DNA of 13,670 nucleotides from Thermoleophilia bacterium (GTDB lineage: Bacteria; Actinomycetota; Thermoleophilia; Miltoncostaeales; Miltoncostaeaceae). Made by a program: the position numbers and the translations under genes. The stretch covers positions 1 to 13,670 of the forward strand of contig JAOTZF010000014.1 of assembly GCA_029861485.1 (NCBI GenBank), given 5' to 3'. The notes under the pieces were generated by a model. It had not been told where the DNA came from and searched no databases. It saw only the letters and a list, made by a program, of their open reading frames with translations. How positions within the stretch are numbered: the stretch's first letter is position 1; every line of letters begins with the position of its first letter. This document shows positions 6,325 to 11,629 of the stretch, one piece after another.

Positions 6325-6591
6325 ATGCGCACCTACATCCTGCTCTCCACGCTGACCTCTCAGGGCCTCCAGACTCTCAAGGCGACGCCTGAGCGCCTGC
6401 TCGAGGTCAATCGGGAGATCGAAGCGCACGGCATCAAGGTCGTGCGGCAGTGGGCGCTGCTCGGGGCCTACGACGTGCTGACCGTCGTCGAGGCGCCGGA
6501 TGACCTTGCCATCTCGCGGCTGACGGTCGACCTGGCCGCGCGCGGCAGCGCGCGATTCGAAACCCTGCCGGTCGTCGACCTCGAGTCCTAG
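6325..6591 (+). CDS. GYD-domain protein
   Basis: An 88-residue protein matching the GYD family, small alpha/beta proteins of unknown biochemical role, close to the family's usual length of under 100 residues. It begins MRTYILLSTLTSQGLQTLK, the typical first strand and helix, and contains LLGAYDVLTVVEAPDD. The GAYD there corresponds to the Gly-Tyr-Asp motif that names the family. The ATG at 6325 is chosen because it starts exactly at the first strand; the frame is open to 6283, but the extra residues match nothing. It lacks a ribosome binding site and may be translated from a leaderless mRNA. Two in-frame stops end it (TAG at 6589, TAA at 6598), separated by a duplicated GAGTCC. Confidence 0.88.
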   Translation: MRTYILLSTLTSQGLQTLKATPERLLEVNREIEAHGIKVVRQWALLGAYDVLTVVEAPDDLAISRLTVDLAARGSARFETLPVVDLES

Positions 6592-6609
6592 GAGTCCTAA
6601 GCGCTTAGG
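6583..6609. repeat. Tandem 9-mer and 14-bp palindrome at convergent stops
   Basis: GAGTCCTAG at 6583-6591 is directly followed by GAGTCCTAA at 6592-6600, duplicating Glu-Ser-stop and giving tandem in-frame stops. Overlapping it, CCTAAGCGCTTAGG (6596-6609) is a perfect palindrome in which lies the TAA of the minus-strand zinc-ribbon gene (6605-6607). A bidirectional terminator hairpin is possible but has no T-tract, and a 14-bp palindrome with no loop folds poorly as RNA. Confidence 0.75.
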
Positions 6610-6784
6610 CTCGGCGCCAGGACTCCGAGCCGCACAGCGAGCACACCGGCAAGACCAGAATGCCATCGCTCTCGGCCGGAGAGACGATCAGGAGATCGCA
6701 CTCCGTGCAACGGAACGATCCGCGCACCTCGTCGCCGACCTCGTGGCGCTCTTCAACCTGATCGCTGATGATCTTGCTCCTCAC
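6605..6784 (-). CDS. Very small zinc-ribbon protein (59 residues)
   Basis: A short gene that length-filtered gene finding can miss. Reading the minus strand from GTG at 6784 gives a charged N terminus (RSKIISDQVEERHEVGDEV) followed by a four-Cys ribbon, FRCTECDLL, then after 20 residues VCSLCGSESW. The CxxC-x20-CxxC spacing and the Gly after the second knuckle are typical of a structural zinc site. It lies 18 bases downstream of another zinc-ribbon gene on the same strand, so the two are probably co-transcribed. The start is uncertain: no ribosome binding site precedes the GTG, whereas AGGAG inside codons 2-3 stands just before an ATC. Function is unknown; such ribbons bind nucleic acid or partner proteins. 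Confidence 0.8.
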   Translation of the reverse strand: MRSKIISDQVEERHEVGDEVRGSFRCTECDLLIVSPAESDGILVLPVCSLCGSESWRRA

Positions 6785-6802
6785 CGGAATGGGGCGCCGA
6801 TC

Positions 6803-7087
6803 TTAGACGAGAGCGGACAGCACGATCCCGATGACCGCGATCGAGGCGAAGACGCACGTGCCGACGAGCAGCAGGGTCCGCTCCTGAATGCCTGCGATCA
6901 CGCGAGGGGACTCTCGCCGGCTTTCGTCGCGCGCAGGCGTCGGCGCCATGAGCGCGACGCGCGAGCCTCTCACCGCGTGTTCGCAGAATGGGCAAACGCG
7001 CGCCTCACGGTGAAGTGGCAGCCCGCAGTTGTCACATGCGGGTGCGCTCGATCCGTGGGGCCCGTGTACGTCAGACTCAGTGCGCAT
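6803..7087 (-). CDS. Zinc-ribbon protein with one C-terminal membrane helix
   Basis: A 94-residue protein with an N-terminal zinc ribbon, ACDNCGLPLHREARVCPFC (two CxxC knuckles 12 residues apart), then a basic, Pro-rich linker, then one hydrophobic helix (LLLVGTCVFASIAVIGIVLSALV) that runs to the last residue. This tail-anchored layout places the ribbon in the cytoplasm. ATG 7087 has GAGG six bases upstream. A -10-like TAGTCT on the minus strand (7129-7134) would give it its own promoter, though it may also be read from the upstream coiled-coil gene. It lies 18 bases before the tiny zinc-ribbon gene. Function is unknown; short bacterial proteins with a ribbon and one helix are common in actinobacteria. 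Confidence 0.86.
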   Translation of the reverse strand: MRTESDVHGPHGSSAPACDNCGLPLHREARVCPFCEHAVRGSRVALMAPTPARDESRRESPRVIAGIQERTLLLVGTCVFASIAVIGIVLSALV

Positions 7088-7128
7088 CGCGATCCTCAGG
7101 CCCGGTCGGGAGGAGCCTTCGGAGAGCC

Positions 7129-7159
7129 AGACTACACCGACTGCCGGCTGCGGGGCAGT
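7129..7159 (-). promoter_or_regulatory. Hairpin and -10 element between two minus-strand genes
   Basis: On the minus strand, directly after the stop of the coiled-coil gene, 6-bp arms (7154-7159 and 7140-7145, ACTGCC/GGCAGT) enclose eight bases and could act as a terminator without a T-tract. TAGTCT (7129-7134) follows as a possible -10 element for the zinc-ribbon gene, with a leader of about 35 bases. Both are weak calls made by eye. Confidence 0.35.
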
Positions 7160-7510
7160 TTAGCTGTCACTCGAGAAGTAGTCGTCTGCGGCATCCCAGC
7201 CGGCCCCCGCCGAGGGGGTCGAACGGTTCCCGCCCGGGCCGTCATCGCGCAAGGCGTCGATCTCGGCCAGCTTCGTCTCGATCTCGTCCAGCCGGCCGTC
7301 AACTGCGGAGATCTCCGCAGCGAGTGGCTCTGCGGGCAGAGCCCCGGTGCGGACGAGCTCATAGGCTCGCTGCCCCAAGGTCTCGAGTGCCGCACGGTGA
7401 TGGCGGCCGAGTAGGCGCCGTTCTGCTTCCAGGCGTGCTCTGGCGACGGAGGTCTGGACCTCTCCGGCCACTCGCGAGGCCCCTTGCTGAATGGAGTCCA
7501 AGAGCGACAT
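7160..7510 (-). CDS. Coiled-coil protein with acidic C-terminal tail, unknown function
   Basis: A 116-residue soluble protein I do not recognise as a named family. It is dominated by amphipathic helices: SLLDSIQQGASRVAGEVQTS, then VARARLEAERRLLGRHHRAALETLGQ, then AAEISAVDGRLDEIETKLAEIDALR, whose heptad pattern suggests a coiled coil. A Gly/Ser/Pro-rich linker ends in an acidic aromatic tail, GWDAADDYFSSDS, which could be a short docking peptide. ATG 7510 is chosen because AAGGGG (7515-7520) lies just upstream and TAGAAT is a good -10 at 7542-7547; an open frame to 7621 adds unrelated residues. It is the first of three small minus-strand genes, with two zinc-ribbon genes after it. No zinc ribbon is seen in this protein itself. 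Confidence 0.85.
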   Translation of the reverse strand: MSLLDSIQQGASRVAGEVQTSVARARLEAERRLLGRHHRAALETLGQRAYELVRTGALPAEPLAAEISAVDGRLDEIETKLAEIDALRDDGPGGNRSTPSAGAGWDAADDYFSSDS

Positions 7511-7541
7511 CGCGCCCCTTTCGTCGATCGCTTGCGGACTG

Positions 7542-7547
7542 ATTCTA
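7542..7547 (-). promoter_or_regulatory. Predicted -10 element (TAGAAT) of the coiled-coil gene
   Basis: TAGAAT on the minus strand fits the -10 consensus well and predicts a start near 7535, giving a leader of about 25 bases that contains AAGGGG. No clear -35 box is seen. The element lies in the 163-base divergent region shared with the pilin gene. Confidence 0.5.
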
Positions 7548-7633
7548 CGCGGGTTTCGCCACGTTGAGCCGCCTCGGCACGGTGACGATCCTGTGTGGAC
7601 TTTGGTGCAGCGCGCCACCACGACGTGAATCAG

Positions 7634-7655
7634 TCAGGCCTAGTTTTGTGCCTGA
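7634..7655 (+). promoter_or_regulatory. Dyad flanking the predicted -10 of the pilin gene
   Basis: TCAGGC (7634-7639) and GCCTGA (7650-7655) form a perfect 6-bp inverted repeat with a 10-base spacer, so the arm centres are 16 bases apart. The spacer contains TAGTTT (7641-7646), a -10-like element that predicts a start near 7653 and a leader of about 21 bases with GGGAGGG. A repressor bound here would cover the promoter. There is no good -35 box, so activation is also possible. Confidence 0.4.
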
Positions 7656-7673
7656 AGAGACCTGGGAGGGGCA

Positions 7674-7907
7674 ATGAGTCGAGGTGTGGCGGCGTACGGC
7701 CACGCGTGGCTGGTGTACCTGTGGCACCGCTCGCGCGAGCGATCAGGGCAGGGGACGGTGGAGTACGTCGGTACGGTCGTGATGGTAACGCTCCTGATCG
7801 CCGGGGTGGGCGCAGCGGCCAAGGGGTGGGCGCCCGATGTCGGCGCCGAACTCAGGCGAGGCCTGGTCAAGGCGGTCAAGCGCCTCACCGGGCAGTTCGC
7901 GGCCTAG
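7674..7907 (+). CDS. Flp-type prepilin (small type IV-like pilin)
   Basis: A 77-residue protein with a class III leader: a basic N-terminal segment ending SRERSG, then QGTVEYVGTVVMVTLLIAGVG. Cleavage after Gly25 would leave Glu at position 5 and Tyr at position 6 of the mature protein, the signature of Flp/Tad pilins, followed by the hydrophobic helix that forms the pilus core. The mature length of about 52 residues fits Flp. ATG 7674 has GGAGG four bases upstream. No prepilin peptidase, TadA/CpaF ATPase or TadB/C gene lies in the window, so the pilin is an orphan here. It could instead be a TadE-like pseudopilin, or a signal anchor of unrelated use. The Glu-Tyr motif makes pilin the best call. 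Confidence 0.75.
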   Translation: MSRGVAAYGHAWLVYLWHRSRERSGQGTVEYVGTVVMVTLLIAGVGAAAKGWAPDVGAELRRGLVKAVKRLTGQFAA

Positions 7908-7929
7908 TCTCCGTCTGGGGCTGGGCGGG

Positions 7930-7935
7930 TACCGT
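7930..7935 (+). promoter_or_regulatory. Predicted -10 element (TACCGT) for a leaderless mRNA
   Basis: TACCGT fits TAnnnT and predicts a start at about 7942, next to the GTG at 7943. That agrees with the lack of a ribosome binding site close to this GTG. No -35 box is evident. Confidence 0.45.
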
Positions 7936-7942
7936 TGGCGCC

Positions 7943-8422
7943 GTGGAAGATCGGATCCAGCCCGCACCCGACGCCGTGCTCGGTCGTGGCGACGACACGC
8001 GTCTGTGGGCGATCTCCGATCCTTCCGGGGCGCCCCGCTTTCCCGGCCTGACGCGACCGGAGGCGCGGGACGCCTTGGGCGGACTGCCCGCCGGGTCCTG
8101 GCACGACCACTTGGTGGCTGTCGCACTGCCGGTGCTCCTGACCGACGGCGCCGGACCGCATCTGCTCGATGCGGAGGGGAACCTCGTGCTGGCCATCGCC
8201 GATCATCCTCATCTTCCCGCCTGCAAGCTTGCATTGGGACCGCTTGGTGGCAAAGACCAGGCGGGGTTGGTGGTGCCGGTCGGCTCCGACGCCCTGTGGC
8301 GCTGGATAGTGCATGCCGTATTCGATCCGGCACATCGGCTCAGCGCCCTCGATGGCCTGGAGCGCATCGAGCGGCGCGAGGACATCGATGGGTGGCTGCG
8401 GGACGCCACCTCGTGGGGCTAG
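7943..8422 (+). CDS. Hypothetical protein, unknown function
   Basis: A 159-residue soluble protein I do not recognise. It contains alternating hydrophobic strands (HLVAVALPVLLTDG, HLLDAEGNLVLAIAD, AGLVVPVG) and a C-terminal helical part rich in charged residues (RLSALDGLERIERREDIDGWLRD). No metal, nucleotide or membrane motif is visible. The frame is open upstream to 7595, overlapping the pilin gene in another frame; GTG 7943 is preferred because it starts just after the pilin gene and because TACCGT stands seven bases before it, as expected for a leaderless mRNA. The next gene's -10 element includes this gene's TAG stop, so the two may be read both together and separately. Confidence 0.75.
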   Translation: MEDRIQPAPDAVLGRGDDTRLWAISDPSGAPRFPGLTRPEARDALGGLPAGSWHDHLVAVALPVLLTDGAGPHLLDAEGNLVLAIADHPHLPACKLALGPLGGKDQAGLVVPVGSDALWRWIVHAVFDPAHRLSALDGLERIERREDIDGWLRDATSWG

Positions 8423-8425
8423 GAT
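8420..8425 (+). promoter_or_regulatory. -10 element (TAGGAT) that contains a stop codon
   Basis: TAGGAT fits TAnnnT; its first three bases are the TAG stop of the preceding gene. It predicts a start at about 8432, two bases before the GTG at 8434, which has no ribosome binding site. The spacing fits a leaderless promoter. Confidence 0.45.
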
Positions 8426-8433
8426 CGACCGAG

Positions 8434-8733
8434 GTGCACGACTACCGCATTCGCTTCAGCGCCGTCGACCCCGAGCCGCTCGCCACCCATGCTGCGCTGC
8501 GCCTGGTGGCGGCGCTCGAAGACATGCCGGGGCCCGCCCGCGTGGGTCAGGCGCGCCAGGACGATGCCGCCCGCCGCGTGGAGGCCGAGTTCGTCATCGT
8601 CGTTCGGCACGGAATGGCCGATGCCGCTCGAGACGGAAGCCGGCTGGCCAAGGAAGGACTAAAGGCCGCGAACATGCCGGACGCCACCTTGCTCGAGCTG
8701 AACGTGCTGCGGGAGAGCGCCCCCGAGCCCTGA
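8434..8733 (+). CDS. Small hypothetical protein, possibly ferredoxin-like fold
   Basis: A 99-residue soluble protein without a family I can name. The order of hydrophobic segments suggests strand (DYRIRFSAV), helix (PLATHAALRLVAALEDM), strand (AEFVIVVRHG), helix (AARDGSRLAKEGLKAAN) and strand (ATLLELNVLRE), perhaps a ferredoxin-like small domain. That is inferred from pattern only. No Cys, and no catalytic motif stands out. GTG 8434 is chosen because it directly precedes the first strand and lies eight bases after TAGGAT, fitting leaderless translation; the open frame continues upstream across the previous gene. It follows that gene by 11 bases and is probably part of the same unit. Confidence 0.72.
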   Translation: MHDYRIRFSAVDPEPLATHAALRLVAALEDMPGPARVGQARQDDAARRVEAEFVIVVRHGMADAARDGSRLAKEGLKAANMPDATLLELNVLRESAPEP

Positions 8734-8857
8734 TTGGGCACTTCGGCCCAGACGCGGGGTCGGTCGCGGGTGCGTCCGTGATATCACCCGTGGGTCCGCT
8801 GAAATTTTTCGAGGCGCGGTCAGAAGGTTGCTCGCGACTCGGCACGAACCTGGAACC
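8734..8857. other. Intergenic stretch with a palindrome and an AT-rich patch
   Basis: After the stop, TGGGC/GCCCA (8735-8750) can form a short hairpin with a six-base loop but has no T-tract. GTGATATCAC (8778-8787) is a perfect 10-bp palindrome nested in a CGGGTG (8767-8772) / CACCCG (8785-8790) inverted repeat. GAAATTTTTC (8801-8810) is an unusually AT-rich patch for this region. These lie upstream of the DUF1385 gene and could be an operator and promoter region, but no clear -10 is seen. Confidence 0.4.
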
Positions 8858-9868
8858 GTGGCTGCCACCGAAGGCACAGATCAGAACCTGCCCCCAGAGC
8901 AACTCGGCCAGACGGTCGGGGGCAGCGCACTACCCGGTGGAGTGATGATGCGCACCAAGGAGCGCGTCGGGCTTGCCGTGCGCTCTGAGGAGAGCGGCGA
9001 GATCCTCACTGAGAGTTTCGAGGTCGCCCCACCCAAGGGCCGGTGGGCCACCTGGCCGCTGATGCGAGGCGTCATCGCGCTACGCGCTGCGGCGATCACC
9101 GCGCAGAAGTCGATGACCATGAGCGAGCGGCTTCGCTGGGGCGAGGAAGACGAGGACGAGGCCTTCGAGCCGCCAAAGATCTTGATCCTGCTCGGCGCGC
9201 TGCTCGGCGCGGGCCTGCAGATCGCCGCCTTCCGCATCGGACCGGTCGTCATCGCCAAGGAGGCCGGCCTCACCGGCGCGGCGTTCATCGTGGCCGACGC
9301 CGCCCTGAGGCTGCTGCTGCTGCTCGGCGTGCTCTGGCTCGTCAGCCTGCTGCCGCCGTTCCGCCGCATCCTGGCGTACCACGGAGCCGAGCATAAGGCG
9401 ATCGCCGCGTACGAAGGCAAAGGATCGGTCGCCGGCGGCGTCGCCGCGGGCTTCACACGGTTCCATCCTCGCTGCGGCACATCGTTCCTGGTCGTGTCCG
9501 CGGTCGTCTCGATCGCCGTCTACGGCGCCGTGCTGGCCCTCACCGGTGTCTTCACCTACTTCGCGCTGATCGCGACGCGGCTTCTCGGCGCGCCCGTGGT
9601 CACCGCGATCGCTTTCGAGTTCCAGCGCCAGGCCGCCAAGCGGGCAGACGGGCCGTTGCGGTTCCTCTCGTGGCCCGGCCTCGCCGCTCAGCGGCTCACC
9701 ACCGCCGAGCCGCGGCCTGATGAGCTCGAGGTCTCGGCGGCGGCCCTTCGCGTCGCATTGGGCGTCGAAGAGCCGACGGGCGACCTCGCCAGCGTGCGCG
9801 CCGCCGAGCGTTCGACGACTGCTGAGGCGGTGCCGCCGATGATCGACCCCCAGCCCACCCGAGGATAG
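8858..9868 (+). CDS. DUF1385 (YqhQ-like) membrane protein
   Basis: A polytopic membrane protein of the DUF1385 family, widespread in Firmicutes and actinobacteria and of unknown biochemical function. The product of 336 residues shows the family marks in order. A start like GGQAVIEGVMMR appears here as GGSALPGGVMMRTK; then hydrophobic helices (KILILLGALLGAGLQIAAF, and LRLLLLLGVLWLVSLLPPF); then YHGAEHKAIAAYEG (about 174-187); then HPRCGTSFLVV (about 203-213) with conserved His and Cys. A long acidic C-terminal tail follows the last helices. The start must lie upstream of the GG motif. GTG 8858 is preferred, TTG 8828 is possible, and neither has a good ribosome binding site. It lies 44 bases before the MscS gene on the same strand. 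Confidence 0.9.
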   Translation: MAATEGTDQNLPPEQLGQTVGGSALPGGVMMRTKERVGLAVRSEESGEILTESFEVAPPKGRWATWPLMRGVIALRAAAITAQKSMTMSERLRWGEEDEDEAFEPPKILILLGALLGAGLQIAAFRIGPVVIAKEAGLTGAAFIVADAALRLLLLLGVLWLVSLLPPFRRILAYHGAEHKAIAAYEGKGSVAGGVAAGFTRFHPRCGTSFLVVSAVVSIAVYGAVLALTGVFTYFALIATRLLGAPVVTAIAFEFQRQAAKRADGPLRFLSWPGLAAQRLTTAEPRPDELEVSAAALRVALGVEEPTGDLASVRAAERSTTAEAVPPMIDPQPTRG

Positions 9869-9912
9869 CCGGCAGGCCCGATCCGCTCGGCCACGAATAG
9901 GTCGGGCGTATC

Positions 9913-10809
9913 ATGGATTTCGAGGAAATCATCTCGGCGGCACTCGTGCCGGTGGCCATCCTGGTCGTGGCCCTCGTGCTCAGCCGTGTGGTCGCCGTCT
10001 TCGTGAGACGCGTCGAGAGCGGCTACCTGGAGGAGGACGCAGACGAGGCGTCTCGCGCCTCGCGCCTGCAGCGCGGCGTCGATGAGCCGGAGGACCTCGC
10101 GCGCGGGATTCAGCGAAAGCGCGCCCTTACACTGAGCACCCTGCTTCGCAATGTCGCGATCGCGGCGATCTGGATCGTGGCGATCATCCTGGCGCTCGAG
10201 AGCGCCGGGCTTCCGGTGGGCCCCCTGCTGGCCGCCGCCGGAATCGCCGGCATCGCGCTCGGTTTTGGCGCTCAGAGTCTGATCAAGGACCTGATCAACG
10301 GCTTCTTCATCCTCTTGGAGCGACAGTACGACGTCGGCGATACGGTCGCCTTTGCGGAGGTCAGCGGAACCGTGGAGCGCATCGAACTCCGGTCGACCGT
10401 GCTCCGTGACATGGAGGGCCGACGTCACGTCGTCCCGAACGGTGAGATCCGCGTCTCGACCAACTACACCCATATCTTCTCGCGCTACACGGTAAGCCTG
10501 CCGGTGCCGTACGAGGTGGACATCGATCGGGCGATGGACATCGCCCGCGACGTTGCCGAGGATATGCGCACCGGGAGCCATTCCCAGTTGATCACCGAGC
10601 CGGTGAACATCCTCGGGGTTGACGACTACGGTGATTCTGCGGTGTGCGTTCGCCTCTACTTGGAGACCGTGCCGGGCCGCCAGTGGGAGGTCGGGCGGGA
10701 GTACCGTCGCCGCCTGAAGATCGCGCTCGAGGAGGCGGGGATCTCGATGCCGTATCCGCATCACGAGGTGATCCTGCGGCAGGACGGTACGGGCCTCGCG
10801 ATGCCGTAG
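9913..10809 (+). CDS. MscS-family small-conductance mechanosensitive channel
   Basis: A 298-residue inner-membrane channel that opens under membrane tension to release solutes during hypo-osmotic shock. Three membrane helices are visible: about residues 8-30, 78-97, and the pore-lining helix about 103-133. The latter carries the Gly/Ala-rich packing pattern (LAAAGIAGIALGFGAQSLIKD) followed by LINGFFILLERQYDVGD, the MscS signature. The beta domain (VEVSGTVERIELRSTVLRDMEG is its region, with RRHVVPNGEI) and a C-terminal alpha/beta domain ending in ISMPYPHHEV follow, so the protein looks complete. The loop between helices 1 and 2 is long and charged. ATG 9913 has no ribosome binding site; TAGGTC (9898-9903) could serve as a weak -10 for a near-leaderless mRNA. 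Confidence 0.96.
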   Translation: MDFEEIISAALVPVAILVVALVLSRVVAVFVRRVESGYLEEDADEASRASRLQRGVDEPEDLARGIQRKRALTLSTLLRNVAIAAIWIVAIILALESAGLPVGPLLAAAGIAGIALGFGAQSLIKDLINGFFILLERQYDVGDTVAFAEVSGTVERIELRSTVLRDMEGRRHVVPNGEIRVSTNYTHIFSRYTVSLPVPYEVDIDRAMDIARDVAEDMRTGSHSQLITEPVNILGVDDYGDSAVCVRLYLETVPGRQWEVGREYRRRLKIALEEAGISMPYPHHEVILRQDGTGLAMP

Positions 10810-10810
10810 G

Positions 10811-10878
10811 GCCGTCCGGGCGCGGCGTGGTGGATCGACGGGGCTGAAAGCGCTCAGGCTTCGCCTTTTCGGGACGGC
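10811..10878. repeat. Long-range inverted repeat between convergent genes
   Basis: GCCGTCC (10811-10817) and GGACGGC (10872-10878) are perfectly complementary across 54 bases, and a small AGGC-TTC-GCCT hairpin followed by TTT (10856-10869) sits within. This lies in the 87-base gap between the ends of the MscS and HAD genes and may help terminate either transcript. The stems are short and the call is weak. Confidence 0.35.
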
Positions 10879-10896
10879 GACCTCCCGGCTGCCCGG

Positions 10897-11568
10897 CTAC
10901 TGCGCTTCGTGCTCGAGCATGCGCCGCGCGAGGACCAACATGTCCGCTCCGGTCACGGTGGCCGGGGGATAGATGTCGGCAAAGGTCATACCGGCGCGCT
11001 CGACGTAGGCGGTCTTCAGTCCCACCGCTGCAGCTCCAGCCAGGTCCCAGTCGTGGCAGGCGACCATCCATACGTCATCGATCGCCACGCCGGCAACCCT
11101 GGTCGCGTAGAGGTAGGGCTCCGGAGCGGGCTTGAACTGGCCGACGGCCTCCACCGAGAGCGTCCTGTCGAAGTACTGAATCAGGCCGGACGACGTGAGC
11201 TGGCCGGTCGCGGCCTCCCCCGTGGAGTTGGTGAGCGCGATTAGGCGCCAGTCGCGGCTGCGCAACGCGAGGAGCGCTGGCGCGACATCGGGATGAGCCG
11301 GAAGGGTGCGGATGGCAGCGCCGAGGGCCTCGTGCTCGGCTGCGCCGATCTCGACTCCGCGCGAGGCGCCGGTCGCGTCGAGCGCCTCCGTGCCGAGGGC
11401 GCCGAACGTGGAGCGGAGTCCCAGGGCGTTGCTGGTCACCGAGAGATGTAGCAGGCGCGCGAACCATTCCCGCCGCGTGGTGGGGTCATCGAAGATCCTG
11501 CTGAACGTCGAGTCGAGACCGCTCAGGTCGAGCATGGTCTCGTTGACGTCGAATATGGCGCTGGGCAT
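10897..11568 (-). CDS. HAD-superfamily hydrolase, haloacid dehalogenase type II-like
   Basis: A 223-residue soluble hydrolase that uses an Asp nucleophile. Motif I is IFDVNETMLDL with Asp7. Motif II is IALTNST with Ser115. Motif III is KPAPEPYLY with Lys146 and Tyr152. The last acidic motif is HDWDLAGA with Asp175. Against Pseudomonas L-2-haloacid dehalogenase (Asp10, Thr14, Arg41, Ser118, Lys151, Tyr157, Ser175, Asn177, Asp180), Thr11, Arg38, Ser115, Lys146, Tyr152 and Asp175 fall in register. The Ser175 and Asn177 positions appear to be Ala170 and His172. The substrate may therefore not be a haloacid. ATG 11568 has GGAGG four bases upstream and a -10-like TAGGTT with a nearby dyad. It lies downstream of the large secreted protein on the same strand but 257 bases away, so is probably independent. 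Confidence 0.9.
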   Translation of the reverse strand: MPSAIFDVNETMLDLSGLDSTFSRIFDDPTTRREWFARLLHLSVTSNALGLRSTFGALGTEALDATGASRGVEIGAAEHEALGAAIRTLPAHPDVAPALLALRSRDWRLIALTNSTGEAATGQLTSSGLIQYFDRTLSVEAVGQFKPAPEPYLYATRVAGVAIDDVWMVACHDWDLAGAAAVGLKTAYVERAGMTFADIYPPATVTGADMLVLARRMLEHEAQ

Positions 11569-11597
11569 CCGGCCTCCAAGGAGGAAGACGTGGGCCC

Positions 11598-11629
11598 AAC
11601 CTACGGTGGCCTCGCTGGCGACGCCAGCG
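11598..11629 (-). promoter_or_regulatory. Predicted HAD-gene promoter with overlapping dyad
   Basis: On the minus strand TAGGTT (11598-11603) fits a -10 element and predicts a start near 11591, giving a leader of about 23 bases with GGAGG. Just upstream, CGCTGGCG (11613-11620) and CGCCAGCG (11622-11629) form a perfect 8-bp dyad around one base, between the -10 and the -35 position. An operator is plausible; GC-rich chance is not excluded. Confidence 0.4.

Noticed and set aside
6743..7414. Plus-strand frame of 223 codons
   Set aside because: It lies opposite three minus-strand genes that have Cys motifs, a membrane helix and ribosome binding sites; the plus-strand product has no recognisable feature.
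9688..10764. Minus-strand open frame of 358 codons opposite the DUF1385 and MscS genes
   Set aside because: It lies antisense to two genes with clear family motifs; long antisense frames are common in GC-rich DNA. The translation is Arg/His/Asp-rich with no motif.
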